NCBI GenBank assembly: GCA_026129915.1
Contig: JAHCHD010000027.1
Location: forward strand, 1-42,290
Reading direction: 5' to 3'
From: Bryobacterales bacterium
GTDB taxonomy: Bacteria > Acidobacteriota > Terriglobia > Bryobacterales > Bryobacteraceae
Length of the DNA: 42,290 nt
The number at the start of each line of letters is the position of its first letter. Within the stretch, counting starts at the first letter, position 1. Made by a program: the position numbers and the translations under genes. The notes under the pieces are model-generated. The model did no database searches. It was not told the origin of the DNA and saw only the letters and a program-made list of their open reading frames with translations. Below are positions 1 to 8,907 of the stretch, one piece after another.

Positions 1-58
1 CGCAGCCGGCGAGGGCCGCGCTGCCAGCCAGGAATGAGCGGCGGCTGATGGGCTTCAT
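1..58 (-). CDS. Tat-exported lipoprotein, N-terminus only (cut by window edge)
   Basis: Reading leftwards from an ATG at 58, the first 19 codons give MKPISRRSFLAGSAALAGC before the window ends. The twin-arginine motif RRSFLAG followed by a short hydrophobic stretch and a lipobox-like LAGC is a typical Tat signal with a probable lipidated Cys19. This is seen directly. The mature protein lies outside the window, so its function cannot be given. The gene lies 222 bp downstream of sod on the same strand, with a GC-rich hairpin between them, so it is probably a separate transcription unit. Confidence 0.6.
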   Translation of the reverse strand, partial: MKPISRRSFLAGSAALAGC

Positions 59-212
59 TGCGTTCGTTGACAGACAAAACCTTTTGGTGAATAAGCGGCT
101 GGAGTGCGACGGGGCGGGCTGAGATCCAGCGCGCTCGGAACGGCATCAAGTGGCCCCTCGCCGATGGGGCACCCTGTGGCAAGCACCGGTCCCTAAGCTT
201 CCATGATACGGT

Positions 213-244
213 GCGCGGGGAGAGTTTGGGGAACTTCCCCGCGC
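213..244. terminator. GC-rich hairpin between sod and the Tat gene
   Basis: A 9-bp perfect inverted repeat, gcgcgggga (213-221) and tccccgcgc (236-244), encloses a 14-nt loop. It sits 37 bp beyond the sod stop codon on the minus strand. No T-run follows, so it is a weak or factor-assisted terminator at best, or an mRNA 3'-end stabiliser. Confidence 0.35.
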
Positions 245-280
245 CCGCAGTAATGTTTAATCGAAGCGGAGTGGATTCAA

Positions 281-883
281 CTAGCCGTTGAAGATGTCCT
301 CGGCCTTGGCCCAGTTCACCACGTTCCACCAAGCGGCAAGGTAATCCGCGCGGCGGTTCTGGTAGCGCAGGTAGTAGGCATGCTCCCACACGTCAACGCC
401 GATGATCGCCTTCTTGCCTTCCATCAGGGGGTTGTCCTGGTTGGGGGTGGACATGATATCAACACCATCCGCGGTCTTGATCAGCCAAGCCCAGCCGGAG
501 CCGAAGCGGGTCATTCCAGCGGCTGCGAACTTCTCTTTGAATGAGCCAACGTCCCCGAACTTCGCGTTGATAGCCGAGGCCAGGTTGCCTACCGGATCGC
601 CGCCGCCTTGCGGACTCATGATCTCCCAGAAGAGCGAGTGATTCCAGTGGCCGCCGCCGTTGTTACGGACCGCGGTCCGGATGCTATCTGGCACTGCCGC
701 GCAGCCATTGGCGAGCAAGGTCTCCAGCGAGCCTTCGGTAATGCCGGCGCCTTCTAGCGCCTTGTTCAGATTGGTAACGTAAGCGCCGTGATGTTTGCCA
801 TGGTGAATTTCCATCGTGGCTTTGTCAATATGGGGTTCCAGCGCGTCGTGCGCATAGGGAAGATCTGGTAAGGTAAATGCCAT
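281..883 (-). CDS. sodA: Superoxide dismutase, Mn/Fe family (Mn-type signature)
   Basis: This 200-aa enzyme dismutes superoxide to oxygen and hydrogen peroxide, probably in the cytoplasm because no signal peptide is present. Metal ligands are visible: His27 in [12 protein letters not shown], the His of NHSLFW, and the Asp and His of [15 protein letters not shown]. The [11 protein letters not shown] segment and the Gln of STPNQDNPL are features of Mn-dependent or cambialistic forms rather than strict Fe-SOD, which is why sodA is preferred; metal choice remains inference. The start at 883 ([10 protein letters not shown]) is chosen over a longer open frame reaching 1033, because GAGGAGG lies about 7 nt upstream and homology begins here. 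It lies 94 bp downstream of gatA on the same strand and could have its own promoter there. Confidence 0.95.
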   Translation of the reverse strand: MAFTLPDLPYAHDALEPHIDKATMEIHHGKHHGAYVTNLNKALEGAGITEGSLETLLANGCAAVPDSIRTAVRNNGGGHWNHSLFWEIMSPQGGGDPVGNLASAINAKFGDVGSFKEKFAAAGMTRFGSGWAWLIKTADGVDIMSTPNQDNPLMEGKKAIIGVDVWEHAYYLRYQNRRADYLAAWWNVVNWAKAEDIFNG

Positions 884-977
884 TCGTGTGCCTCCTCGGT
901 TGGATGGGTACTGTACAAGGGATGTTTCAGGGTGAGATCGGGATGCAGGGCGATCGCGTTCGCCACACCCGCCAAAG

Positions 978-2411
978 TTACGACGTGGCGCGCTCGTAGG
1001 CGCGAGCCAGGCGCAGCATCCCAGCCTCGTCAAAGTGCTTAGTGAGGATCTGCATCCCCACCGGGAGCCCGTCGCTGGTTCTGCCGGCTGGGACGCTCAT
1101 GCATGGAATTCCGGCCAGACTTCCCGTGATGGTGTAGATGTCAGACAGATACATCTCCAGGGGATCGCTCATCTTTTCGCCGAGTTTGAAGGCCGGGAAT
1201 GGGCTCACCGGAGCGACGATAGCATCCACTTGCTCGTAAGCGCGCAGGAAATCCTGGGTGATTAGATTGCGCACCTTCTGGGCCTTTCGGTAGTACGCAT
1301 CGTAATAGCCCGCACTCAGGACGTAGGTGCCCAGCATGATACGGCGCTTACATTCGGCGCCAAAACCCTCGCCGCGCGTGTTGCGATACATCCCCTCGAG
1401 CGTTCCTGAATTCGGAGAGCGGAAGGTGTAGCGTGCCCCATCGTAGCGGGCAAGGTTGGAGCTGGCCTCGGCAGTGCAAATGATGTAGTAGGTGGCGATG
1501 GCGTAATCGGTATGGGGCAGGCTGATGTCCACGATGTCGCAGCCCAGTTCCTTCAGCTGATCTACCGCCTTGGCAATCAGGTCGCCGGTCTCACTCGCCA
1601 AACCTGCAAAGTATTCCTTAGGCAGGCCCACCTTCATTCCCCGGACGTCTGCTGCCATTGCGGCTGGATAATCGTCCACCGGAGCCAGAGCGGAGGTCGC
1701 ATCCCGCTCATCGCGGCCGGCCGTCACCCGCAACAGTGTGGCCGCGTCCTCCACCGTGCGCGCGAAGGGGCCAATGTGGTCGAGGGAGCTCGCGAACGCC
1801 ACCAGTCCGTAGCGGGAAACCCGCCCGTAGGTGGGGGTGATACCCACTACTCCGCAGAATGATGCAGGCTGGCGAATGGAGCCGCCGGTATCGGATCCCA
1901 ACGAAACAACAGCCGTCCCCTGGGCAACCACCGCCGCCGAACCGCCGCTCGATCCGCCGGGTACCCTGTCCAGGGCAACCGGGTTACGCACGGGACCAAA
2001 GGCGGAGTTTTCATTGGAACTGCCCATCGCAAACTCGTCACAATTGGTCTTGCCGATAATCAGACCGCCAGCTGCTTCCAGCCGCTCCACGGCCGTGGCA
2101 TCGTAGGGGGGCACGAAGTTCTCGAGCATGCGGGAGGCACAAGTGGTGCGCAGCCCCTTGGTGACGATCACATCCTTCACGGCGACGGGAACACCAGCCA
2201 GAGCGCCTGGGTCCTCACCAGCAGCGATGCGGGCATCCACCCGCCGCGCACCATCGAGCGCCCGTTCCGGGGACAAATGCAGGTAGGCGTGCGTGGAGGG
2301 ATTTTCCGTCTCCGCGAAGGCGAGCGCTTCGCGGCAGAGCTCCTCGGCGGAGCATGCTTTGGCAAGCAGTGCCTTACGAATTTCGGGAATGGTGAGCGTA
2401 GCGACGTTCAT
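978..2411 (-). CDS. gatA: Asp-tRNA(Asn)/Glu-tRNA(Gln) amidotransferase subunit A
   Basis: GatA is the amidase subunit of GatCAB. It releases ammonia from glutamine, which GatB uses to convert Glu-tRNA(Gln) or Asp-tRNA(Asn) into the amidated forms. The 477-aa product carries the complete amidase-signature triad at canonical positions: Lys79 (VAVKD), cis-Ser154 (PGGSSGGS) and nucleophile Ser178 ([11 protein letters not shown]). Length is normal. The start [15 protein letters not shown] at 2411 is preferred to an upstream start at 2456, because the extra 15 residues (MRPAEVSWVAKKVPC) do not look like GatA; the ribosome-binding site here is weak. It lies 79 bp downstream of gatC in the same unit. 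gatB is not in the window. Confidence 0.96.
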   Translation of the reverse strand: MNVATLTIPEIRKALLAKACSAEELCREALAFAETENPSTHAYLHLSPERALDGARRVDARIAAGEDPGALAGVPVAVKDVIVTKGLRTTCASRMLENFVPPYDATAVERLEAAGGLIIGKTNCDEFAMGSSNENSAFGPVRNPVALDRVPGGSSGGSAAVVAQGTAVVSLGSDTGGSIRQPASFCGVVGITPTYGRVSRYGLVAFASSLDHIGPFARTVEDAATLLRVTAGRDERDATSALAPVDDYPAAMAADVRGMKVGLPKEYFAGLASETGDLIAKAVDQLKELGCDIVDISLPHTDYAIATYYIICTAEASSNLARYDGARYTFRSPNSGTLEGMYRNTRGEGFGAECKRRIMLGTYVLSAGYYDAYYRKAQKVRNLITQDFLRAYEQVDAIVAPVSPFPAFKLGEKMSDPLEMYLSDIYTITGSLAGIPCMSVPAGRTSDGLPVGMQILTKHFDEAGMLRLARAYERATS

Positions 2412-2490
2412 GCACGGTACTTTCTTTGCTACCCACGATACTTCCGCGGGCCGCAATAGCGAATGCGGCCGGTGGACGGGGCGCGAATTG

Positions 2491-2790
2491 CTATTTTTCG
2501 ATCACCAGAGGCACCTTGAAGTGTCCGGCGCCGGAAAGCGGTGCGTTGGCCAAGGCCACTTCCACCGGCAGTGTCTGGCCCGCCTCATCCGCACGCATGG
2601 TGGCGGTGTCCTCGACATCGAAGAGCACCTGAGCCATGGGCTCGACGTTTGCGGTGTCGAGTTCGTTGAGCTTGTCCACGTAAGTGAGGATCTGGCTGAG
2701 CTCGTCCGCGAAATGGGTGGTTTCTTCCGGGCTAAGCGCCAAGTTGGCGAGGTCCGCCACATAGCGCACCTGTTCTTCGGTGAGTTTCAC
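2491..2790 (-). CDS. gatC: Asp-tRNA(Asn)/Glu-tRNA(Gln) amidotransferase subunit C
   Basis: GatC is the small belt-like subunit that holds GatA to GatB. The 99-aa product begins MKLTEEQVRYVADLANLALS, continues with the typical LSQILTYVDKLNELDT and V.PMAQV segments, and ends with the H.KVPLVIEK tail, so it is full length. It starts with GTG, and this GTG overlaps the TGA of the upstream DUF721 gene (shared GTGA), which suggests translational coupling. AGAAAGG precedes the start at about 7 nt. gatA follows after 79 bp. Confidence 0.95.
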   Translation of the reverse strand: MKLTEEQVRYVADLANLALSPEETTHFADELSQILTYVDKLNELDTANVEPMAQVLFDVEDTATMRADEAGQTLPVEVALANAPLSGAGHFKVPLVIEK

Positions 2791-3182
2791 GCCTGCACCT
2801 TTCTTCGGGAGCTCTTGTAAAGCTTGCGCAGGGTAGGATCCGCAATGCGATCCGCTTCATCCTGGCTGAACAGCGGGCCGGGATCAGCTTTCGGCTTCCG
2901 GCGGGCTGGAGACACGCGAAATTCGATCTTCTCCAGCGACTCCACGCCGCTGGTTGCCAGCAGCCGTTCGAGCAACAACGAACGCATTTGCTGCAACTGG
3001 CATTGCCACACCGCGTCGTCGACGGTAACTACCACCGCGTTGCCGCGCAACAGAATCACGCGGCTGTGCTCCGCGATGCGTGCGCCCACCGCGGTCTTCC
3101 AGCAGCGTTGCAGACGCTGCAGCGTGGGCTCAACGCCCTCCAGAGAGCGCGAACGGTTCAGAATGTTGAGGGCAGACTCCAT
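2787..3182 (-). CDS. DUF721 (DciA-like) domain protein
   Basis: The 131-aa basic protein has the pattern of the DUF721 family: an N-terminal helix leading to a central WKTAVGARIAEHSRVI stretch, then a KH-like segment with VTVDDAVWQCQLQQMRSLLLERL, and a charged tail (ARRKPKADPGPL, SSRRKVQA). Family members include DciA, a bacterial replicative-helicase loader, but many are uncharacterised, so helicase loading is only a family-based possibility. It is the first gene of the DUF721-gatC-gatA unit and its stop overlaps the gatC start. The 204-bp gap to the divergent transporter gene must hold promoters for both directions. Confidence 0.8.
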   Translation of the reverse strand: MESALNILNRSRSLEGVEPTLQRLQRCWKTAVGARIAEHSRVILLRGNAVVVTVDDAVWQCQLQQMRSLLLERLLATSGVESLEKIEFRVSPARRKPKADPGPLFSQDEADRIADPTLRKLYKSSRRKVQA

Positions 3183-3386
3183 CGTGGGAACACCGCAATT
3201 TTAGCATGCAGGGGTTGCCCCCTCCCGGCACACCGCGACAGCCGAAGAGGAAACCTCGCTGCGAAGGACCGTAGCCACTGACTCGAGATTTTAACGAAGC
3301 CAGGTGCCAGCACCGGCGATGGAACCCTATACGCAAAGCTCCTACTGGTGATACGATTCTCTCTTCATGCTGGAGGCATTGCGCGC

Positions 3387-5099
3387 ATGAGCTTCGTACC
3401 CACCCTGCTGTTCGCGGCCAGCGACACCCTGATTTCCTTAAGCGCGATCGATATCGCCATCATTGCCATCTACTTTGTGGCCGTGCTGGCGATCGGCTTC
3501 TATTTGAAGGGGATGGCGGAAAGCGGGGAGGACTTCTTCCTCGCCGGCCGTGAGATGACGGCCTGGATCGCCGGCCTCAGTTTTCTCTCGGCCAACCTCG
3601 GTTCCCTGGAACTGATGGGCTGGGCGGCGGCTTCCTACCAATACGGCATCCTTGCTGCCCACTGGTACTGGATTGGAGCAATCCCCGCCATGCTCTTCCT
3701 GGGCGTGGTGATGATGCCCTTCTACTACATCTCCAAGACTCACTCGGTTCCCGGTTACCTGCAGCTTCGCTTCGGAGAAGGCACCCGCGGGCTTTCCGCT
3801 GTTACGTTCGCATTTATGACGGTGCTGATGAGCGGCATCAACATGTACTCAATGGCGCTGGTAATGAAGGTGGTACTTGGCTGGGACATCAACTTCAGCA
3901 TCTGGGTGAGTTCGCTTACTGTGGCCATCTATGTCGCCCTGGGCGGGTTGCGCTCCGCGATCTTCAACGAAGTGCTGCAATTCGTGCTGATCTGGCTGGG
4001 GGCCTTGTTGATCCCCATTCTGGGCTTGATCGAAGCGGGCGGTTGGACCAACCTGCAGGCACAAATCCAGCAACGCTGGCAGGGCCAGGACTATACTCAC
4101 CTGTGGAGCACAATGGGCTCCTTCACCGACAATCCAATGGGCATCCATTGGACCGGGATCGTCCTGGGCCTTGGGTGGGTGATCAGTTTCGGCTACTGGA
4201 CCACTGACTTTCTGGTAGTTCAGCGCGTGCTCGCCGCAAAGGACCTGCGCGCGGCCAAGATGGCGCCCATCATTGGCGCTGCCTTCAAGATGCTTGTACC
4301 CTTCATCGTAATTCTGCCAGGCCTGCTGGCGCTTGCGGTGTTACCCATGACCCTCACCGGCGAGGCGGAAGCGCTTGCCACTGGCGGCCACAGCTACAAC
4401 GAAGTACTGCCGCTGATGCTTGCCCGCTATTGCGGTCCCGGTTTGCTAGGCCTTGGCATCACCGCTCTCATTGCCGGCTTCATGAGCGGCATGGCAGGGA
4501 ACGTAAGCGCGTTCGCCACTGTGTGGACTTACGATATCTACCGCGCCTTCATGAAGAAGGACGCCAGTGACCGTCATTACGTATCCATGGGCCGCTGGTG
4601 CACCATCGTTGGTGTGCTCATCAGCATTGGCACCGCCTACCTGGTGATGCAGTTCCTCAGCATCATGGACTATGTGCAGGCATTGTTCAGCTTCTTCATC
4701 GCCCCGCTATTCGGTACGGTGATCCTGGGCATGTTGTGGAAACGCGCCACCCCCGCAGGTGGATTCTGGGGCCTGCTCATCGGCACCGTGTCCTCCATTG
4801 GGATGTGGGCATGGGTGAAGGCAGACCCCTCGGCGCTTCGCTACATCGCGCTATCGCCCAACGCTCAGGACATGGCTGAGAACATGTATCGCGCCTTGTG
4901 GAGCTGGATTATCTGCGTGGTGGTTACCGTGGCGGTGAGTTACGCCACGCGCCCCCTGCCCGAAGGCAAGCTAACCGGACTGGTATACGGTTGCACGGAG
5001 ATACCGTCAGAAGGCAACCTGAAACTGGTGGAACGCCCGATCTTTTGGGCGATTGTGGTGGCTGTCATACTTGCCGCCCTGAACATTTATTTCTGGTAG
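3387..5099 (+). CDS. Sodium:solute symporter (SSS family), probable L-arabinose transporter
   Basis: This 570-aa inner-membrane protein has about 13 hydrophobic segments and SSS-family landmarks. These include the N-terminal IYFVAVLAIGFYLKG helix, DFFLAGREMTAWIAGLSFLSANLG, SVPGYLQLRFGEGTRGL, YVALGGLRSAIFNEVLQF, and the GIT/ALIAGFMSGMAGNVSAF stretch. Such proteins import sugars or other solutes with Na+. The start at 3387 is favoured by TGGAGG ten bases upstream; an open frame to a GTG at 3348 has no such site. It is the first gene of a plus-strand cluster whose other members make an L-arabinose pathway, so L-arabinose or a related pentose is the inferred substrate. A terminator-like hairpin follows directly. 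Confidence 0.9.
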   Translation: MSFVPTLLFAASDTLISLSAIDIAIIAIYFVAVLAIGFYLKGMAESGEDFFLAGREMTAWIAGLSFLSANLGSLELMGWAAASYQYGILAAHWYWIGAIPAMLFLGVVMMPFYYISKTHSVPGYLQLRFGEGTRGLSAVTFAFMTVLMSGINMYSMALVMKVVLGWDINFSIWVSSLTVAIYVALGGLRSAIFNEVLQFVLIWLGALLIPILGLIEAGGWTNLQAQIQQRWQGQDYTHLWSTMGSFTDNPMGIHWTGIVLGLGWVISFGYWTTDFLVVQRVLAAKDLRAAKMAPIIGAAFKMLVPFIVILPGLLALAVLPMTLTGEAEALATGGHSYNEVLPLMLARYCGPGLLGLGITALIAGFMSGMAGNVSAFATVWTYDIYRAFMKKDASDRHYVSMGRWCTIVGVLISIGTAYLVMQFLSIMDYVQALFSFFIAPLFGTVILGMLWKRATPAGGFWGLLIGTVSSIGMWAWVKADPSALRYIALSPNAQDMAENMYRALWSWIICVVVTVAVSYATRPLPEGKLTGLVYGCTEIPSEGNLKLVERPIFWAIVVAVILAALNIYFW

Positions 5100-5106
5100 C
5101 AACTGC

Positions 5107-5138
5107 GGGCGGCGAGGCAGCTGCCGCCCAAGTTTTTT
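5107..5138 (+). terminator. Intrinsic terminator or attenuator inside the arabinose cluster
   Basis: A perfect 7-bp stem, GGGCGGC (5107-5113) and GCCGCCC (5123-5129), has a 9-nt loop and is followed by aag and six T. It sits 7 bp after the transporter stop and 45 bp before the isomerase start. It has the form of a rho-independent terminator, so it probably lowers read-through and sets a transporter-to-enzyme expression ratio, or separates two units. Confidence 0.6.
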
Positions 5139-5183
5139 GATATAAGGAGCGGGACAACAGCCCCGCGGAACGGACGATTCATC

Positions 5184-6596
5184 ATGTCTTCTTCACTCAC
5201 CTTTGGGGTTCTTGTCGGAAATCGAGGCTTCTTCCCCGCCCACCTTGTAGAAAAAGGCCGGGCCGAGATGATCGCTACGCTCAGCACCGCCGGGTATGGC
5301 GTGGTTTGCCCGACTCCCGAGCAGACCAAGCTAGGCGCAGTGGAAAGCCGCGCGGATGCCAAGGCGTGCGCAGACCTGTTTCGTGCCCACGCTGGAGAGA
5401 TTGCTGGCATCATCGTCACGCTCCCGAACTTTGGCGACGAGAAAGCGGCCGCGGAGACTTTGCGCCTGGCAGACCTCGGCGTACCTGTGCTCATCCAGGC
5501 TTTTCCGGACACTCCGGGCAAGATGCTGATCACCGACCGCCGCGACAGCTTCTGCGGCAAGATGTCGGTGTGCAATAATCTGCGGCAGTACGGCATCCCC
5601 TACTCCCTCACTTCACTGCACTGCGAGAGCCCCAGTTCTCCGGAGTTTGCGTGTGACCTCGCCTGGTTCGCCAGCGTCTGCAGAGTGGTGAACGGCCTGA
5701 AGCGCCTGCGCATCGGCGCCATAGGCGCGCGCCCGGCGGCATTCAACACCGTTCGCTACAGCGAGAAGATCCTGGAGCGCAATGGTATCAGCGTGGAACC
5801 GATCGATCTCTCTGAGATCTTTGGCCGGATTGCCAGGCTGGCCGATGACGCGCCGTCCGTTACGGCCAAGCTCGCCAGTATCCAGGGATACGTGGATACC
5901 AGCGCGGTGCCCGCCGCTTCGCTCCTAAAGATGGCAAAGCTTGGAGTGGTGGTGGCTGAATGGATGCAGCAGAATGACCTGGCCATTTCCGCGATCCAGT
6001 GCTGGACCTCGATGGAGGAGTACTTCGGCGTCGTGCCCTGCACGGTGATGAGCCAGATGAGTGAGAACTTGATGTCGAGCGCCTGCGAAGTGGATATCGC
6101 TGGAGTCGTGGGTATGCATGCCCTTCAGTTGGCTTCGCAGACGCCCAGCGCGCTGCTCGATTGGAACAACAACTACGGCGAGGATCCCGACAAGGCGGTC
6201 TGCTTCCACTGCTCCAATTTGCCCAAGAGCTTTTTTGCCGATGTGAAGATGGATTACCAGGAAATCATCGCCGGCACCGTAGGCAAACTGAACACCTTCG
6301 GCACCTGCGTGGGCCGGGTGAAGGCCTCGCCGATGAGCTTCGCCCGCTTCTCGACAGATGATGAGACGGGGCGAATTCGCGGCTACGTGGGCGAAGGGGA
6401 GTTCACCAACGATTCCCTGGAGACCTTTGGCGGAGCCGGTGTGGTGCGCATCCCTGGCATGCAGAAACTGCTGCGCTATATTTGCGAGCAGGGCTTTGAG
6501 CATCACGTGGCGGCCAGCCTAAGTCCGTCTGCCGGAGCGGTGTATGAGGCGGCCACGCGCTACCTCGGCTGGGACGTTTACCATCACAGCGCGTAG
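5184..6596 (+). CDS. L-fucose/L-arabinose isomerase-superfamily protein, probable pentose isomerase
   Basis: The 470-aa product resembles the FucI-like group (COG2407 type) of ketol isomerases, which interconvert aldoses and ketoses with a divalent metal. The N-terminal half is a two-lobed Rossmann-like region. The C-terminal half holds candidate metal ligands in SSACEVDIAG (Glu302, Asp304) and a late His in FEHHVAASLSPS. It lies between an SSS transporter and araB/araD, where a classical araA would be expected, so it is inferred to convert L-arabinose to L-ribulose. No classical AraA is present in the window. The start is an ATG at 5184 with only a weak ribosome-binding site; the stronger AAGGAG at 5143 is too far upstream. 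Specificity is inference; an L-fucose-type substrate is possible. Confidence 0.8.
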   Translation: MSSSLTFGVLVGNRGFFPAHLVEKGRAEMIATLSTAGYGVVCPTPEQTKLGAVESRADAKACADLFRAHAGEIAGIIVTLPNFGDEKAAAETLRLADLGVPVLIQAFPDTPGKMLITDRRDSFCGKMSVCNNLRQYGIPYSLTSLHCESPSSPEFACDLAWFASVCRVVNGLKRLRIGAIGARPAAFNTVRYSEKILERNGISVEPIDLSEIFGRIARLADDAPSVTAKLASIQGYVDTSAVPAASLLKMAKLGVVVAEWMQQNDLAISAIQCWTSMEEYFGVVPCTVMSQMSENLMSSACEVDIAGVVGMHALQLASQTPSALLDWNNNYGEDPDKAVCFHCSNLPKSFFADVKMDYQEIIAGTVGKLNTFGTCVGRVKASPMSFARFSTDDETGRIRGYVGEGEFTNDSLETFGGAGVVRIPGMQKLLRYICEQGFEHHVAASLSPSAGAVYEAATRYLGWDVYHHSA

Positions 6597-6632
6597 GCTG
6601 CTTGTGGCGTGAGTCATCGGAGGAAGAAGAGC

Positions 6633-8225
6633 ATGAGTATCGTTGCGGGCGTGGATTTCGGCACGCTCACCGTAAGAGTGTCCATTGTGGATTCCGTGCG
6701 CGGCCGGCTGGGCTCAGGCATTGCGGAGTATCCGCTCTTTCGGAAGCCGGAAGATCCTGACCACGCCACCCAAAGCCATGCGGACCATCTGCGCGCGCTC
6801 GCCGAAGCTACCGGTAAGGCGCTGGCGGCGGCGGGAGTGGCGGGCGACAAGGTGGAAGCTTTGGCCATTGACACCACTGGGTCCAGCGTGATCCCCGTGG
6901 ATGATCAACTCCAGCCGCTAAGCGACTACTACCTCTGGTGCGACCACCGCGCTTGGCGCGAAGCCCTGGAGATTACGGCGCAGGCCCACGAGTATGGCCT
7001 GGAAGCCATCGAATGGTGCGGCGGCGTGTACTCCTCGGAATGGGGCTTTTCGAAGCTGCTGCACTGGCTTCGCAACAACCCTGATAAGCGGAGCCGGTTC
7101 GCCACCGCCCTCGAGCACTGTGACTACATCGCTGCAGTGCTATGCGGCGCTTCGCGTGTGGAGGATCTTCCCCGCAGCATCTGCGCCATGGGTCACAAGT
7201 GGATGTGGAACGAGTCACTGGGCGGGCTGCCGCCAGAAGAGTTTCTGGTGTCGCTCGATCCAGTGATGGAAGGGGTCCGCGCCAAGATCGCCGGCAAGTA
7301 TCAGACCTCCGACAAGCTGGCCGGCCATCTGACTCCGGAATGGGGCGCGAAGCTGGGATTGCCTGCGGGCATTCCGATCCCGGTGGGCGCCTTTGATGCC
7401 CACTGGGATGCCATAGGCGCGGGCTGCCGGATCGGCGACGTGGTGAACGTGATTGGCACGTCCACCTGCATCATCGGGATGAGTGATGAAGCCAAGCTCG
7501 TTCCTGGCGTCTGCGGCGTGGTGCCGGGTTCGGTACACCCCGGCAAGACGGGCATTGAGGCGGGGCTTTCCGCCACCGGCGATATCTTCGATGCCATCGC
7601 GCGTCGAGCGGGAACGACGGTGGCGGCGCTTTCCGAAGGGCTGGATCAATACGTCGCCGGCCAGACCGGCTTGATGCGCCTGACCTGGGACAATGGCGAC
7701 CGCACCGTTCTGGTGAATCCGGAACTCGGTGGTGTGACACTGGGCTGGAAACTTACCCATACCGCGCAGGACGAACTCTTCGCGGCCATTGAAGGAACGG
7801 CCTTCCATACCCGCGTCATATTGGAACGCATGGAAGAGTACGGCGCGCCCATACACCGGGTGATCAACGGTGGCGGCATTCCCCAACGGAACGAAGTGCT
7901 CAACCGCATCTACGCGAACGTGCTGAACAAACCAGTGCTGGTGCCCGCCAGCGAAGTCACCAGCCTTGGTTCCGCCATCTTCGCCTTTCTTGCGGCCGGG
8001 ACCTTTGCCACGGTGGAGCAAGCCCAGGACGCGCTGTGCCCGCAGTTTCGCATCGTGGAGCCGGACCCCGTAGCGGCCGCCACCTACGAGCGACTTTACG
8101 CGATCTATCGCAAGCTGTACTTTGGCATGGGGAGGCGCGACGCCGCGGCGGCGAGCTTTGGCGACGCGTTACCGGAGTTGCGGCTGATTGCCGAAGCCGC
8201 GCGCAAGGGGAGTGGCAATGCTTAA
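6633..8225 (+). CDS. araB: Ribulokinase (FGGY family)
   Basis: This cytoplasmic carbohydrate kinase phosphorylates L-ribulose to L-ribulose 5-phosphate. The 530-aa length fits ribulokinase. The FGGY N-domain starts with IVAGVDFGTLTVRVSIVD and contains AIDTTGSSVIPVD and YYLWCDHRAWREA. The C-domain has VVNVIGTSTCIIGM, EGTAFHTRVILERMEEYG and the sugar/ATP-site INGGGIPQRN. The start at 6633 is set by GGAGG at 6619-6623, nine bases upstream; a GTG at 6609 lies before that site and is rejected. It follows the isomerase by 36 bp and overlaps the araD start by 8 bp, so the two kinase-pathway genes are very probably translationally coupled. Confidence 0.93.
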   Translation: MSIVAGVDFGTLTVRVSIVDSVRGRLGSGIAEYPLFRKPEDPDHATQSHADHLRALAEATGKALAAAGVAGDKVEALAIDTTGSSVIPVDDQLQPLSDYYLWCDHRAWREALEITAQAHEYGLEAIEWCGGVYSSEWGFSKLLHWLRNNPDKRSRFATALEHCDYIAAVLCGASRVEDLPRSICAMGHKWMWNESLGGLPPEEFLVSLDPVMEGVRAKIAGKYQTSDKLAGHLTPEWGAKLGLPAGIPIPVGAFDAHWDAIGAGCRIGDVVNVIGTSTCIIGMSDEAKLVPGVCGVVPGSVHPGKTGIEAGLSATGDIFDAIARRAGTTVAALSEGLDQYVAGQTGLMRLTWDNGDRTVLVNPELGGVTLGWKLTHTAQDELFAAIEGTAFHTRVILERMEEYGAPIHRVINGGGIPQRNEVLNRIYANVLNKPVLVPASEVTSLGSAIFAFLAAGTFATVEQAQDALCPQFRIVEPDPVAAATYERLYAIYRKLYFGMGRRDAAAASFGDALPELRLIAEAARKGSGNA

Positions 8226-8907
8226 GAAGTTGAAGGAACAAGTGCTTGAGGCCAACCTGGAGGTGGTGAGGCGCGGACTGGTGCTTTACACATTCGGCAA
8301 CGCAAGTGGCATTGATCGTGACAAGGGCCTTGTAGTAATCAAGCCCAGCGGGGTGGACTACGACAAGCTGAAGGCCACCGATATGGTGGTGGTGGACCTG
8401 GATGGCAAGGTGGTGGAAGGCCGATTCAAGCCCTCTTCCGACACGCCCACGCACCTGGTGCTCTACCGCGCCTTCGCGGAGATCGGCGGCATCGTCCACA
8501 CGCATTCCCGCGCTGCCACCTCCTGGGCCCAGGCCCGCCGCGAGATTCCTTGCTTCGGCACCACTCACGCAGACTACTTTCACGGGCCTGTCCGTGTGAC
8601 GCCGGAACTATCCCCCGAAGAGATTTCCGAAGACTATGAGGCAAACACCGGCCACGCCATCGTGCGCCGGTTCGAGGGCATTTCCCCTTTAACTACCCCC
8701 GCCGTACTCGTTGCCGGTCATGCACCTTTCGTCTGGGGCGCAACCCCGGAAGACGCCGCCCGCCATGCGGTGATTCTGGAGGAAGTGGCCCAACTCGCCC
8801 TCGCGACGGTTGCGCTCCGCGCCGACTGTTCCGCTATCTCTGACTGCCTGCACGACAAGCACTTTCTCCGAAAGCACGGGGCAGGGGCGTATTACGGGCA
8901 GACCTAA
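8218..8907 (+). CDS. araD: L-ribulose-5-phosphate 4-epimerase
   Basis: This class II aldolase-like, metal-dependent enzyme converts L-ribulose 5-phosphate to D-xylulose 5-phosphate, feeding the pentose phosphate pathway. The 229-aa product shows FGNASGIDR (substrate loop), KPSG, VHTHSRAATSWAQ with metal ligands His94 and His96, His168 in VAGHAPFVWG, catalytic Asp119 in THADYFHG, and the C-terminal Tyr pair before GQT. These match the E. coli AraD layout closely. The start at 8218 follows GGGGAG and overlaps the end of araB by 8 bp; an in-frame start at 8188 inside araB is less likely. It is the last gene of the operon; no clear terminator is visible after it. Confidence 0.94.
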   Translation: MLKKLKEQVLEANLEVVRRGLVLYTFGNASGIDRDKGLVVIKPSGVDYDKLKATDMVVVDLDGKVVEGRFKPSSDTPTHLVLYRAFAEIGGIVHTHSRAATSWAQARREIPCFGTTHADYFHGPVRVTPELSPEEISEDYEANTGHAIVRRFEGISPLTTPAVLVAGHAPFVWGATPEDAARHAVILEEVAQLALATVALRADCSAISDCLHDKHFLRKHGAGAYYGQT

